A stretch of 64,000 bases of DNA from Candidatus Saccharimonadota bacterium (GCA_017513905.1 JAFWMR010000014.1:1-64000); one strand, 5' to 3'; shown: positions 26,376-35,700, counted from the stretch's first letter. The notes: a model not told the origin generated them from the sequence alone. A program made the numbers and translations.

Positions 26376-27015
26376 CCGACAGTCTCAACAAAAACGATTT
26401 TACCAACATCCACGGTTCCACGGCCGTGGATTTCATTTGCATATCAACAACCGCCAACTCTTTCAACACTCTTTTTTCTTTAATTCCCCGCGGTCGCCAC
26501 TCCATCTTTTTTAAGGCCTGAGAGACCATCAATCCAAAAAACATATATGGATCTTGCTTCGTCTCAATTATTTCCAATTCCTTTACAGCTTTTTCTCCAT
26601 CACGTAACGCCACATCATATATATTAAATACCGCTTTCATATCAACTGGATTTACAAGCTTAAACTCTCTTGTTTCCACTCCAGCCTTAACTACGGCTTT
26701 AGTTGAGGCCAACCTCTTATCGAGTTTTGTTTCCCAAAAAATTACATCAGCATCAGACTTCGATAGCATTTCGATATTCTCCGCAAAACTATTCCATGCG
26801 TCCGTGTTCTCGCTAAAATCTTTAATCAATATTTTGCGCTTTCCAACCGCAAACAATGACCCACCCAAAAAGAGGCTCGGTAAACTTTCGCGATCTAAAT
26901 TTTCTCCCTCGAAAACTTCATATTCTTCCCCAAAATCTTTTATTACCTGCTCACCAATTTTTACACGGTCATCACCTGTATAGATCCTAATCCCCACAAT
27001 CGCCTTTCTCATCAT
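26368..27015 (-). CDS. holA: DNA polymerase III delta subunit (clamp loader), short form
   Basis: 215 residues, against about 340 for E. coli HolA. 'IRIYTGDDRVKIGEQVI', 'SLFLGGSLFAVGKRKILIKDF', and the C-terminal helical lid with 'DPYMFFGLMVSQALKKM' follow the HolA pattern. It opens the beta clamp for loading. No Walker A is expected in delta. The 5' end overlaps a small acidic ORF that has the only strong ribosome site, suggesting translational coupling. Confidence 0.8.
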   Translation of the reverse strand: MMRKAIVGIRIYTGDDRVKIGEQVIKDFGEEYEVFEGENLDRESLPSLFLGGSLFAVGKRKILIKDFSENTDAWNSFAENIEMLSKSDADVIFWETKLDKRLASTKAVVKAGVETREFKLVNPVDMKAVFNIYDVALRDGEKAVKELEIIETKQDPYMFFGLMVSQALKKMEWRPRGIKEKRVLKELAVVDMQMKSTAVEPWMLVKSFLLRLSAI

Positions 27016-27103
27016 CGGAGTCTACATTATCAGCACGTTCACTTTCTAAAAGCGCCAAATCTTTATCTTCGTCCGTCTTGTCCATGTTCATTCTTTCTCC
27101 CAT
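26987..27103 (-). CDS. Possible 38-residue acidic leader protein overlapping holA
   Basis: An ORF too short for standard callers: MGERMNMDKTDEDKDLALLE and a further acidic stretch ending in CGD. It has the best ribosome site in the neighbourhood (AAGGAGGAGC before ATG 27103). A TATAAT box at 27119-27124 would start the message just upstream of that site. It ends 28 bases inside holA in another frame, so it may act as a coupling leader for holA rather than a functional protein. Confidence 0.4.
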   Translation of the reverse strand: MGERMNMDKTDEDKDLALLESERADNVDSDDEKGDCGD

Positions 27104-27118
27104 GCTCCTCCTTTTTTC

Positions 27119-27124
27119 AATTAT
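27119..27124 (-). promoter_or_regulatory. -10 box upstream of the acidic ORF and holA
   Basis: TTGG-TATAAT on the minus strand between mutM and holA; transcripts would begin right before AAGGAGGAG. Confidence 0.55.
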
Positions 27125-27132
27125 ACCAAGTA

Positions 27133-28065
27133 TTAATCTTTTTGGCACCTCGGACAATAATGCGTTCCTCGTCCACCCACTTTTGTTTTTTCAATTATAT
27201 TTCCGCATCGTCGGCATTTCTGTCCCTGCCGGTTAAACACTTCCGCAAATAATTCTAAGTAGTCTCCTTTTGTCCCATCACTCTTCACGTAATTACGAAT
27301 CGTCGAACCCCCTGCTTCCAAGCTTTTATCCATCACCAATCGCGCGCCTTCTATCAACTTTCCCGCTTCTTTCTCAGAAACTAGCCCCGCTTTACGTCTC
27401 GGGTTTATCTTCGCATAATAAAGCGTCTCGTCAGCGTAAATATTTCCAAGCCCCGCAACAATAGATTGGTCCAGAATTACGCTTTTTATTGGAGCTCCTT
27501 TATGGTGCTGCAATTTTCTATACAACTCTTCGCCCGTCATGTCCCACGGTTCCTTAGCGAGCTTAGAGATAAATGCATCTTTCTCAACCTTATCCGTCGG
27601 CAAAACTTTGATAAAGCCAAACTTCCGTTGATCATTAAAGAACAGTTTTCCTCTCTCGAAATTAATAATAACTCTGGTCTGCTTATTCGGAAGATCCAAT
27701 AATGCATCTGTAGGATGACCGCCACCAAAAGTATGGTCTAACATATTTTTATAATTAGAATCATTAAGTGTACTTCCCGACTCTTTTTGTCGAACCCTCT
27801 CTTCGTAATAAGACATCTCCCACCACACCAATTGGCCCGTCATCCTTAAATGACAAATCAATGACATATCATTAGACAAATCAAATATCAATGCCTTCCC
27901 ACGTCTCCTCATTTGCGTCACACTTGCATCAACAACAATAGCCGAATCTCCAATAAAGCTCTTTTTTTCAAGAACCTCAATACTCAGAACCTTGCCACCC
28001 TTTTCTTTAATCAGACAATCATTAAGCCCACGTCGAATAGTCTCAACCTCAGGTAGCTCCGGCAT
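27133..28065 (-). CDS. mutM: Formamidopyrimidine-DNA glycosylase
   Basis: Excises 8-oxoG and other oxidised purines and nicks the abasic site. N-terminal MPELPEVETIRRGL supplies the catalytic Pro2 and Glu3; the H2TH region reads 'SVILDQSIVAGLGNIYADETLY'; the C-terminal zinc finger is CRRCGNII...CPRCQ with CxxC pairs. At 310 residues it is about 40 longer than usual, with an insertion near 85-115 (RVRQKESGSTLNDSNYKNM). The ATG follows the upstream stop by two bases with no evident ribosome site. Confidence 0.95.
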   Translation of the reverse strand: MPELPEVETIRRGLNDCLIKEKGGKVLSIEVLEKKSFIGDSAIVVDASVTQMRRRGKALIFDLSNDMSLICHLRMTGQLVWWEMSYYEERVRQKESGSTLNDSNYKNMLDHTFGGGHPTDALLDLPNKQTRVIINFERGKLFFNDQRKFGFIKVLPTDKVEKDAFISKLAKEPWDMTGEELYRKLQHHKGAPIKSVILDQSIVAGLGNIYADETLYYAKINPRRKAGLVSEKEAGKLIEGARLVMDKSLEAGGSTIRNYVKSDGTKGDYLELFAEVFNRQGQKCRRCGNIIEKTKVGGRGTHYCPRCQKD

Positions 28066-28067
28066 TA

Positions 28068-29288
28068 TTATTTACCAGTTAGCCCCTTCACCACCTCGTT
28101 AATTTCATCCGTCATGGACTTTTTTTCGGTCTCAACTAGTCCTTTAATTCCCTGCCCCTCCAATTCTTCATTCATACTCCATACATTCTTCATCACAGTA
28201 CTCACTCTCGTTTTTGCTAGCTGTACTTCCGTTCTACTCACATCAGCTTTTACATATTTCACCCACCCTGATTCCATCTCGTCGTTCAAGCTCGAGCCCA
28301 GTTTAACGAGCCTGGTTGATACGTATCCATATAACCTCGCCGCATCAATCAGTTTCACGTCGTCGCCCAATCGGTCCATAGACACTGCCACTAATTTCTC
28401 GTCAAAACGGCCAAGCAATATATTCATCACTCCGCCACCAACCTCCGCTATTACTGGCCCATTGAATATCAATGCACCCCTAGAGCTAAAACCAGATACA
28501 TCGCCATCAAATGCCGAAGTCGCAATATACAAAGCGCTACGGAGCCCACTCGTGGTTTCTTCAACCTTTTGAGCAAATGCTACCTTTTGTTCATCTTCAT
28601 TAGCAAACCCTGATGTCATAATAGACCTCAGCTCCCTCACCGCTACAAGATATATCGAAGCATCGGCCGCCATTACTCCCGCTAATTCTTTGTATTCGCT
28701 AGAATTGTAATTTCCATCTACACCTCGAGACACTTTTGAAAAGCCATCCTTCAACTCCGTCAATTTAGTTAAAATTTCTTCACTAGAATAATTATTAAAA
28801 TTATATTTAAACAAATCCTCAGCTTTAAGTCTATCCAATAAATATTCCTTGAAATAATTAGAAATTCCACGCGCATCATCAGCCAATTTAACCGTCTCCG
28901 TATCTACCGTTGTCTTTGTTAAATACATCTTCGCAAAAAACCCACCTCCTATCAACAAAACTAATATCAAAATTAACGCAATCCAGCCCTTTTTGCTGCT
29001 CTTCTCTTCTCCCCCATCATTTACCTTCTCTTTTTTCTTTTTCTTCGCTACAAGCCTTTTAGGCTCTTTAATTTCGTCAACCTCTTCCGATTCGCTAATT
29101 TCTTCTGCAGCCTCAACCGCACCTAACTCTTCAACACTTTCGACATCTTCATTCTCTTTAAGCTCCTCAATTTCTCTCAGTTTACTAGATTCTTCTGGCC
29201 GCTCAACTTTTTTAAGGCCATCAACCGACCTGATCTTTTGTCCAGCCTTTTTTAATTTTTGTTTTTTTATCCTCTTCACACCATCCAT
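28068..29288 (-). CDS. Membrane protein with acidic N-terminus and helical ectodomain
   Basis: 406 residues from ATG 29288 (MDGVKRIKKQ). A basic head, then a Glu/Lys-rich coiled-coil-like stretch (about 20-95), one membrane helix (about 104-125, WIALILILVLLIGGGFFAKM) and a mostly helical extracytoplasmic region of about 275 residues. It lies directly upstream of mutM, with two bases between. TATATA/TATATT boxes within six bases of 29288 suggest a leaderless start, which is why I prefer this ATG to the one seven codons upstream. Family not recognised. Confidence 0.65.
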   Translation of the reverse strand: MDGVKRIKKQKLKKAGQKIRSVDGLKKVERPEESSKLREIEELKENEDVESVEELGAVEAAEEISESEEVDEIKEPKRLVAKKKKKEKVNDGGEEKSSKKGWIALILILVLLIGGGFFAKMYLTKTTVDTETVKLADDARGISNYFKEYLLDRLKAEDLFKYNFNNYSSEEILTKLTELKDGFSKVSRGVDGNYNSSEYKELAGVMAADASIYLVAVRELRSIMTSGFANEDEQKVAFAQKVEETTSGLRSALYIATSAFDGDVSGFSSRGALIFNGPVIAEVGGGVMNILLGRFDEKLVAVSMDRLGDDVKLIDAARLYGYVSTRLVKLGSSLNDEMESGWVKYVKADVSRTEVQLAKTRVSTVMKNVWSMNEELEGQGIKGLVETEKKSMTDEINEVVKGLTGK

Positions 29289-29331
29289 ATATAATATATA
29301 TATTAGCACAAATCGCCGAAAACCATAACTG

Positions 29332-30297
29332 TTAACTCAGTAGTTTCGTAATAAGGTCTATAATAAGTTCCTTTTCTTCCGGTTCGCTTTCAGAAATAAG
29401 TAGCACAATTGCTGTCAAGGCTCGATCAGATATCTTTGTCTCGCCATCGGCCGAAAGATGACAATCGTTTATCGTCAAGAAATAAATAAACATAAGAGCA
29501 CCAATCTGACGATTACCTTCGATGAACGGTTCGCTATTAATTACATAATACAAAAGCTTCGCTGATTTCTCAGCTACCGTTTTCCCCATCTTATTCAAAG
29601 CAAGGCTATTCAGCAACTCTTCCATATTAGCCTCATCTTTTAATTCACCAAAATCGCTACCCTTATTTAACTGTTCTCTTAAGTTCTCAGCAAGATTCTT
29701 TACTTCCGCTAGCGTCAAAGTCCTGCGCATTTTTCCTGTCTTGCTAAACACTGAGGCCTCACCATCGTCATATTCTTGAATAATCTCTACCGTTTTGCCG
29801 TAACGAGAAATCACCTCGAGAATCCCCTTAGCCTCACCCTCCTCAAGCTCCGTCTTCGCCATCAACCGCCGTACCATCGAAAGCGTCCCCTCCAGATTCT
29901 CCAACTTTGCGTCCGGAAGTTTCCTAATTCGACGCTCATTTACTGCAGCGCCGTCTACCACATATCGCTTCAGTACATTTGTCGCCCAAACTCGAAATTT
30001 TGTCGCTTTTCTCGAATTAACTCTATACCCCACCGAAATAATCGCGTCAAGGTTATAAAACTTTGTAAGGTATGTTTTACCATCTGCCGCAGTATGTGCA
30101 TTTTTTGCACATACTTGTTCCTCATCTAACTCATTGTCCTTAAATATATTTCTCAGATGCCTACCGATCACCGTCCTGTCGACATCAAATATCTTCGCCA
30201 TCTCTTCTTGTGTCGCCCAAATTGTCTCCTTATCCCTATCAATATCAAAGATTACTTCCCCTTCTTCCACTTCATATTTTACCAATCCATTTTCCAT
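29332..30297 (-). CDS. RhuM-family protein with degenerate Fic/Doc domain
   Basis: 321 residues. The N-terminal RhuM domain ('IWATQEEMAKIFDVDRTVIGRHLRNIF', 'YNLDAIISVGYRVNS', 'FRVWATNVLKRYVV') is a winged helix-like fold found in virulence-associated proteins and abortive-infection loci. The C-terminal third resembles Fic/Doc, but the HxFxDGNxxR signature reads SEPFIEGNRQIG: the catalytic His is Glu256 and the last Arg is lost, so AMPylation is unlikely. A GGAGGT site precedes the ATG, 19 bases after polA, so the two are probably co-transcribed. Confidence 0.75.
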   Translation of the reverse strand: MENGLVKYEVEEGEVIFDIDRDKETIWATQEEMAKIFDVDRTVIGRHLRNIFKDNELDEEQVCAKNAHTAADGKTYLTKFYNLDAIISVGYRVNSRKATKFRVWATNVLKRYVVDGAAVNERRIRKLPDAKLENLEGTLSMVRRLMAKTELEEGEAKGILEVISRYGKTVEIIQEYDDGEASVFSKTGKMRRTLTLAEVKNLAENLREQLNKGSDFGELKDEANMEELLNSLALNKMGKTVAEKSAKLLYYVINSEPFIEGNRQIGALMFIYFLTINDCHLSADGETKISDRALTAIVLLISESEPEEKELIIDLITKLLS

Positions 30298-30316
30298 AGT
30301 ACCTCCACTCTAACAG

Positions 30317-32689
30317 CTACAGCTCACCCCAGTTGTTACCTTCTTTCACATCCACAGCCAACTTCACCGGCAAATCAGGATAAACATTTTCCATCACATC
30401 TTTCATCACTTTCTTTACCTCTGAAACTAGTACCGGATCGCACTCAACTATAATCGAATCATGCACCTGCATAATCATCTCTGCACCATGCGGCAATCGC
30501 TTGTCTAATTTTAGCATCGCAAGTTTCATCAAATCCGCTTCCGTACCTTGAATCGGCATATTCTGTGCTGCTCTTTCCGCGCCCGCACGCACCAAATAAT
30601 TCGCGCTCTTCACATCTGGTGTCGGCCTCCGCCTCCCAAACAATGTTTCGACATAGCCCTTATCACGCGCCTGCTCAAGATATGATTTCAATTTATCAGC
30701 GATTGGCTTCCTTAGTTCAAAATAACGCCTCTCAAAATCCTGCGCCTCTACAAACGACATTCCAGTAGCGTCGGCCAATCCTTTTGCGCTCATTCCGTAA
30801 ATAATCCCAAAATTCACTACTTTAGCTAGTCTACGCTGGCTAGCCGTAACTTCACTAGGAGAAATACCATACACCTCCGACGCAGTTTTAACGTGAATAT
30901 CTACGCCTGCATTAAAATCATCAATCAGCGCTGTATCTCCAGCCATTGCCGATGCTAGCCTAAGTTCAAATTGTGCATAATCAGCTGATACCAGCACCTT
31001 GCCATCACCGGCTATGAAACCACCTCGAATCTTTTTTCCTTCTTCGGTTCTCGTCGGCACGTTCTGCAAGTTCGGATTCAGGCTTGAAAGTCTGCCGGTC
31101 GCCGTCACATTTTGCGTAAAAGTTGTATGCACTCTGTCATTCTCGTCCGCAAGCTGTGGTAAAGGCAAAATATACGTCGAAAACAATTTCGACGCCTCAC
31201 GATATGCCATTATTTTTGGAACAACAGGGTGCAAATCCTTCAATTTATCCAATTCTTTCGCACCAGTAGAATATCCGCGTTGCTTTTTCTTAATTCCTTT
31301 AGTTGGCAAACCTAACCTATTAAACAGCACGTCCGCAAGTTGTACTGGCGAATTAATATTAAACTCCACACCTGCTGCCATATATACCTCAGTCGCTAAC
31401 CTGCCAACATACCCCTCATATTCCACGCGCATCTTCTCAAAGTACTCTTTATCAATCTTCATCCCCCGTTTCTCAATCTTATACAGAACCGGTATCATCG
31501 GGAAATCTAGTTCAAGCAAAACTTTATGGAGCTCTGGAGCCTTTTCAAGCTCATATCTTTGACGATTATACTCTACTCGCATCTCTTCAAGGTCATCAGT
31601 AAATAGGCTAGCTTGCTCTTCCGTTCTTCTTTCCAGAGGATTCAATAAGAACCTTCCCTGCCCTAAATCATAAAACTTCGCCCCATCTAAAATCCTTTTA
31701 GCAACTTCTTCATCACGATGCATCAAAGACTTCACGTCAAAACTGAATATCGTGTCATTCGGCAACAAACCATCGTATGTCGGTTCCTCAAGAGGAGCAA
31801 TTTGCTCCACAGAAAAAGCATCCAAGTCTTTACTAAATTTCCTAATTAAGCTATTAAACTCCAATTTCTTTAATTCACTTTTAACTTTTTCGCCATTCAC
31901 TCTCAAGTTCGGGACATCTTTCAATTTCACTGGTGCATCTATCATTATTTTCGCAAGAACATAACTCATCCTTGCAGATTTCTCGCCGTCAATCAGTTTT
32001 TTCTGTGTCGCACCAGTAATCTTATCTATATTGTCATATATACCATCCAGACTATCAAACTCATTCAACAATTTCACGGCACCCTTCTCGCCAATCCCAG
32101 GCACGCCCGGAATATTATCAGAAGCATCGCCCTTAAGTGCTTTCAAATCTAAGAATTGATCTTTGCGTATCCCATACTTTTCTTCCACTGCCCCAACATC
32201 GATCTCCTCAAGTTCCGTAAAACCTTTAAGCAGACGATACATTTTTACGTTCTTATCTACAACTTGCATCATATCGAGATCAGATGAAATAATACACATT
32301 TCCCAAGTCGCAGGATTAGAAGAAACCTGATGTGCCAATGTGCCAATAATGTCATCCGCTTCATACCCATCATATTCCAAAAACGTCCACCCAAGACTAT
32401 CAATTAACTCTCTAAGCAACGGAATCTGCGCGTAAAAATCTTCCGGCGGTTTTACGCGCCCAGCTTTATATTCATTATAAATCTCTTTTCGCTTTGCTAT
32501 CGATGTTTTCGCTTTATCCCACGCAACTACAACTTTATCCGGACTAAGTTTTTTGACAAGCTCCATCGCAATCGCCGCAAAACCATATACTCCTCCTGTT
32601 GGCGTCCCATTGCTCGTCGACAACGCCCCCATCGCATAATACCCACGATAAAACACCGACTTTCCATCAATAACAACCAATCGTTTCAT
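30317..32689 (-). CDS. polA: DNA polymerase I
   Basis: 790 residues from ATG 32689 (MKRLVVIDGKS); the TATAAT six bases upstream rules out the start five codons earlier. The N-terminal 5'-3' flap nuclease is intact (about 1-290; 'DGYEADDIIGTLA', 'LKGDASDNIPGVPGIG'). The 3'-5' exonuclease region (about 300-390) is short and lacks its acidic motifs. The polymerase has motif A DYAQFELR, motif B 'RRLAKVVNFGIIYGMS' and motif C VHDS, where VHDE is usual. So gap filling and primer removal without proofreading is expected. Confidence 0.95.
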   Translation of the reverse strand: MKRLVVIDGKSVFYRGYYAMGALSTSNGTPTGGVYGFAAIAMELVKKLSPDKVVVAWDKAKTSIAKRKEIYNEYKAGRVKPPEDFYAQIPLLRELIDSLGWTFLEYDGYEADDIIGTLAHQVSSNPATWEMCIISSDLDMMQVVDKNVKMYRLLKGFTELEEIDVGAVEEKYGIRKDQFLDLKALKGDASDNIPGVPGIGEKGAVKLLNEFDSLDGIYDNIDKITGATQKKLIDGEKSARMSYVLAKIMIDAPVKLKDVPNLRVNGEKVKSELKKLEFNSLIRKFSKDLDAFSVEQIAPLEEPTYDGLLPNDTIFSFDVKSLMHRDEEVAKRILDGAKFYDLGQGRFLLNPLERRTEEQASLFTDDLEEMRVEYNRQRYELEKAPELHKVLLELDFPMIPVLYKIEKRGMKIDKEYFEKMRVEYEGYVGRLATEVYMAAGVEFNINSPVQLADVLFNRLGLPTKGIKKKQRGYSTGAKELDKLKDLHPVVPKIMAYREASKLFSTYILPLPQLADENDRVHTTFTQNVTATGRLSSLNPNLQNVPTRTEEGKKIRGGFIAGDGKVLVSADYAQFELRLASAMAGDTALIDDFNAGVDIHVKTASEVYGISPSEVTASQRRLAKVVNFGIIYGMSAKGLADATGMSFVEAQDFERRYFELRKPIADKLKSYLEQARDKGYVETLFGRRRPTPDVKSANYLVRAGAERAAQNMPIQGTEADLMKLAMLKLDKRLPHGAEMIMQVHDSIIVECDPVLVSEVKKVMKDVMENVYPDLPVKLAVDVKEGNNWGEL

Positions 32690-32695
32690 AACTCT

Positions 32696-32701
32696 ATTAT
32701 A
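32696..32701 (-). promoter_or_regulatory. -10 box for leaderless polA
   Basis: TATAAT on the minus strand, six bases before the ATG at 32689; it decides the polA start. Confidence 0.7.
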
Positions 32702-32783
32702 CATGTCTCTATAAGAGATTTCCAGTTATTATAAACAAGCACTCACGACAGGATAGTACAATAATAGACTTACGCAAGACTAG

Positions 32784-33362
32784 CTAAAATCCAATTTCAT
32801 CCAAAATCTCATCGAGCTTCTTATTAGCGTCTTCTATTGTTCCGTCATTCAAAATATAGTAATCAGCAGCGGCAATTGGCCCACCTTTTTCAAGATTCTC
32901 AATCTCACTTCTATCCCTCTCCATAATCTCCGTTCGATTAAATGGTCGATCTGGACGCTCTGCTACACGCTTATAGCGAAGCTTCTTTGGCACCACCATC
33001 GCCAAGAATACCATCTCTCCAGGAAACTCCTTTTTCAGAATCACATACTCTGTCCAAGAATAAACACCATCAAGCACAATCCGTTTTTGTCCAGCTTCGA
33101 TAAGTTTATGCACGTCGTTAATTACTTGCTTTACAACCCAGTCCTTACCTTCCGTCTCACGGATCATTTCGCGAAACTCCTTCTCGCTCTCACCATCCGG
33201 AGTACGCTCAATCCCACGTCGTTCCATTTCGCGATAAATCATTCCTCCAAAATAAACTTTCGGAAAACCTAAACCAGTCAAATGGTCCACGGCAACACTC
33301 TTTCCGCTCCCACTCATACCGACAATTGCAAGGATTTTCACATCTTTCATCTCTTTTGCCAT
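32784..33362 (-). CDS. P-loop kinase, UPF0200/dephospho-CoA-kinase-like
   Basis: 192 residues. Walker A GMSGSGKSV (about 14-22), 'VYFGGMIYREMERRGIERTPDGE' and the lid-like 'ERPDRPFNRTEIMERDRSEIEN' are reminiscent of the mostly archaeal UPF0200 kinases and of CoaE. 'YYILNDGTIEDANKKLDEIL' is the usual C-terminal 'ND' motif of these small-molecule kinases. The substrate cannot be told. AAGGAGG precedes the ATG. Confidence 0.65.
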   Translation of the reverse strand: MAKEMKDVKILAIVGMSGSGKSVAVDHLTGLGFPKVYFGGMIYREMERRGIERTPDGESEKEFREMIRETEGKDWVVKQVINDVHKLIEAGQKRIVLDGVYSWTEYVILKKEFPGEMVFLAMVVPKKLRYKRVAERPDRPFNRTEIMERDRSEIENLEKGGPIAAADYYILNDGTIEDANKKLDEILDEIGF

Positions 33363-33394
33363 GGCTACCTCCTTTATATCTTACTAATTATACT

Positions 33395-34312
33395 CTACGC
33401 TCTTATTACTCGCAAACCTTTTGCAGATTTAAGAACGCTAATTTCGGATACATCTTTTAGCTCTTCCCCCTCTCCTTCTGCATGTACGAACACATTACAC
33501 GGTTTAGTAAAGGACAAAATGTCGCCTTTACTTTCTTTACCAGGAAGCCGCCCACCTAAAGACACCAGGAACACCCTAAGCATTCGCCAAAAACTACGGT
33601 TTCTCATCATACCGCTCCAGAACTGTCGAGCACTACGATACCAAACTCCCCCTGGCACCACGCCCGCCATGCTTGCGCCGTTTATAGCCACGTAATCCGT
33701 GCTGTTCTTCGCAACTTTCTTACCGTTCAACTTCAATCCGTCGGGCAATAAATCTTTACGCCATTTATTCTTCATATACCATGAGAACATTTTTTTTGCC
33801 GAAAAGCTCATTCGATTTCTTGCCCTCTTCAGCTTGCGTCGCACATTCTTGCGCTTCATTACTCTGGATGCTTCCGCCATCATTCCAACCGTAAAATACA
33901 TTCCAGAGTATACATAGTGCCGCTCATTTACCTTTATTTCAAGTGGATAAAACTCATCATATCTGCTCTCTTCAAACTTTCGTATTATCGTGTCGAAATC
34001 CATCCTCCCCAATGTCTCAACAAAATCATTAAAATTCCCAAATGGCATCACGGCAAGAGTCGCAATTTCCCCAGACTTCATAATCGCATTCATCGACATC
34101 GTAGCTGCGCCATCTCCACCGGCAGATAATACCAAATCGCCCTTTCTAATCAATTTAGAAAGCTCGCGTGAATTCTCCTGCACCGAAGCTTCTTTTACTA
34201 AAAACTTAGCAACCATCCACCCTTTAAGTTTCCGTGATTTCTCAATAACTTTTTTGTCAACCTCAGAAAAAAGCGTCGAATTTGGACTATATACAATTAT
34301 CAATCGTTTCAC
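33395..34312 (-). CDS. Diacylglycerol/lipid kinase family protein
   Basis: 305 residues with the DAGK catalytic domain: 'GDLVLSAGGDGAATM' (GGDG nucleotide loop) and 'VMPFGNFNDFVETLG', the counterpart of GTGNDFAR, with Gly-Asn-Phe replacing Gly-Thr-Gly. Such enzymes phosphorylate diacylglycerol, sphingoid or undecaprenol-type lipids at the membrane; the basic segment 'RVMKRKNVRRKLKRARNR' may bind membrane. Start is GTG 34312 with a GGGGGAAG site. Confidence 0.75.
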   Translation of the reverse strand: MKRLIIVYSPNSTLFSEVDKKVIEKSRKLKGWMVAKFLVKEASVQENSRELSKLIRKGDLVLSAGGDGAATMSMNAIMKSGEIATLAVMPFGNFNDFVETLGRMDFDTIIRKFEESRYDEFYPLEIKVNERHYVYSGMYFTVGMMAEASRVMKRKNVRRKLKRARNRMSFSAKKMFSWYMKNKWRKDLLPDGLKLNGKKVAKNSTDYVAINGASMAGVVPGGVWYRSARQFWSGMMRNRSFWRMLRVFLVSLGGRLPGKESKGDILSFTKPCNVFVHAEGEGEELKDVSEISVLKSAKGLRVIRA

Positions 34313-34333
34313 GCTTTGCTTCCCCCCGATTTT

Positions 34334-34735
34334 TTATCCCCAACCTGGGATCAACCACCTCATTAAGCCGTAAAAGACACCATAAACCAATATACCAATT
34401 AATATTTCATATAAACGACGCTTTGCTTTCGTAATCTTTGCCGGATCTCCACTTGCAGTCGTATATTGAATACCAGAATAAACAATTCCTGCGACGGCAG
34501 CAGCACCAATCCCTATCGTTAGTATATCAATCACGATACCTAGTATCCCCCATATGCCACCACTGTAACATCCGTTACTTCCAATCAAAGCCGTCTTCAC
34601 ACCATCGCTGCACTCATTATTCCCTCCATTTCCGCCACCACCGTCAGCGTCAGCAAACGATGGAACCACTAACACTCCAAGACACATTACAATCGGCAGT
34701 ATAATCCCAGACATTAAGACTAACATCTTTTTCAT
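34334..34735 (-). CDS. T4SS-type pilin-like protein (TrbC/VirB2-like)
   Basis: 133 residues: a signal peptide (about 1-28, ending PSFADA), a Gly/Asn-rich segment with two Cys (ECSDG..NGCYSGG), and two membrane helices (about 60-85 and 108-128) separated by the conserved 'GIQYTTASGDPAKITKAKRRLYEI' loop. This is the compact 'T4SS pilin' type common in CPR genomes. It starts nine bases after rpoD, with GGAGG overlapping the rpoD stop. No other type IV secretion gene is in the window. Confidence 0.75.
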   Translation of the reverse strand: MKKMLVLMSGIILPIVMCLGVLVVPSFADADGGGGNGGNNECSDGVKTALIGSNGCYSGGIWGILGIVIDILTIGIGAAAVAGIVYSGIQYTTASGDPAKITKAKRRLYEILIGILVYGVFYGLMRWLIPGWG

Positions 34736-34743
34736 AAAACCTC

Positions 34744-35700
34744 CTATCTTAAATATTCATGAAGCTTTTTCGTATCTTTGTGTTTCCTAAGTTTCGATAA
34801 TGCCTTCGCTTCAATCTGGCGAATACGTTCCCTCGTTACAGAAAATTCATAACCGACTTCTTCAAGCGTGTGTGGCCTCTCGCCACCAATTCCAAAACGC
34901 ATTTTGATAATCTTCTGCTCGCGATCAGATAGTGTAGAAATAATCGAAGCTAGTTGCTCTTTGAGAATCTGGTTAGCCGCAGAGTCTTCTGGCGATACTC
35001 GCTCCTCATCCTCAACAAAATCACCCAGCACTGAATCTTCGTCGTCACCATCACGTCCCACAGACGCATCAAGCGATGCAATATCTTGTTTAATGCGCAT
35101 CACATATTCAACTTTATCTACTTCCATATCAAGCTCTTTAGCAATCTCTTCAATAGAAGGCTCACGATTTAGCTCCGTAGTCAGTTTCCTAGTAGTACGC
35201 AAAACTTTATTAATCGTTTCTACCATATGCACTGGAATACGAATTGTTCTTGCTTGATCAGCAATCGCGCGCGTAATCGCCTGCCTGATCCACCATGTTG
35301 CATAAGTCGAAAACTTAAAACCTTTTTCCGGATCAAACTTCTCAACGGCGCGCAACAAACCAGTATTGCCCTCTTGAATCAAATCCAAAAAATCCAGTCC
35401 ACGACCGGAATATCTCTTCGCAATCGAAACCACAAGACGCATGTTCGCCTCGACCATCTTGTCCTTCGCTTTCTTATCACCTTCAACAATTCTCTTAGCT
35501 AGCTCAGTCTCTTCGTCTGACGTCAAAAGCGGTATCTTACCGATTTCTCGTAGATACAATCTTACCGAATCATCCGCGAACGCATCAACATTGTCAACAG
35601 TTATCTCCAAGTCTTCATCAGAAAGTTCTTCTTCATCCGCCAAGTCAAGAGCGTCCGGCTCCATCGGCTCCAACAACAAGTCGTCTTTATCTTGATCCAT
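34744..35700 (-). CDS. rpoD: Primary RNA polymerase sigma factor
   Basis: 318 residues, a short sigma-70 without a non-conserved region. Region 1.2 ('[16 protein letters not shown]'), 2.1-2.4 ('[24 protein letters not shown]') for -10 reading, region 3.0 ('[11 protein letters not shown]') and region 4.2 ('[24 protein letters not shown]') are intact. Start at ATG 35700 (MDQDKDD): TATAAT lies seven bases upstream, just after the dnaG stop, so rpoD can be made from its own leaderless message as well as from dnaG read-through. This sigma presumably reads the extended -10 boxes described here. Confidence 0.96.
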   Translation of the reverse strand: MDQDKDDLLLEPMEPDALDLADEEELSDEDLEITVDNVDAFADDSVRLYLREIGKIPLLTSDEETELAKRIVEGDKKAKDKMVEANMRLVVSIAKRYSGRGLDFLDLIQEGNTGLLRAVEKFDPEKGFKFSTYATWWIRQAITRAIADQARTIRIPVHMVETINKVLRTTRKLTTELNREPSIEEIAKELDMEVDKVEYVMRIKQDIASLDASVGRDGDDEDSVLGDFVEDEERVSPEDSAANQILKEQLASIISTLSDREQKIIKMRFGIGGERPHTLEEVGYEFSVTRERIRQIEAKALSKLRKHKDTKKLHEYLR

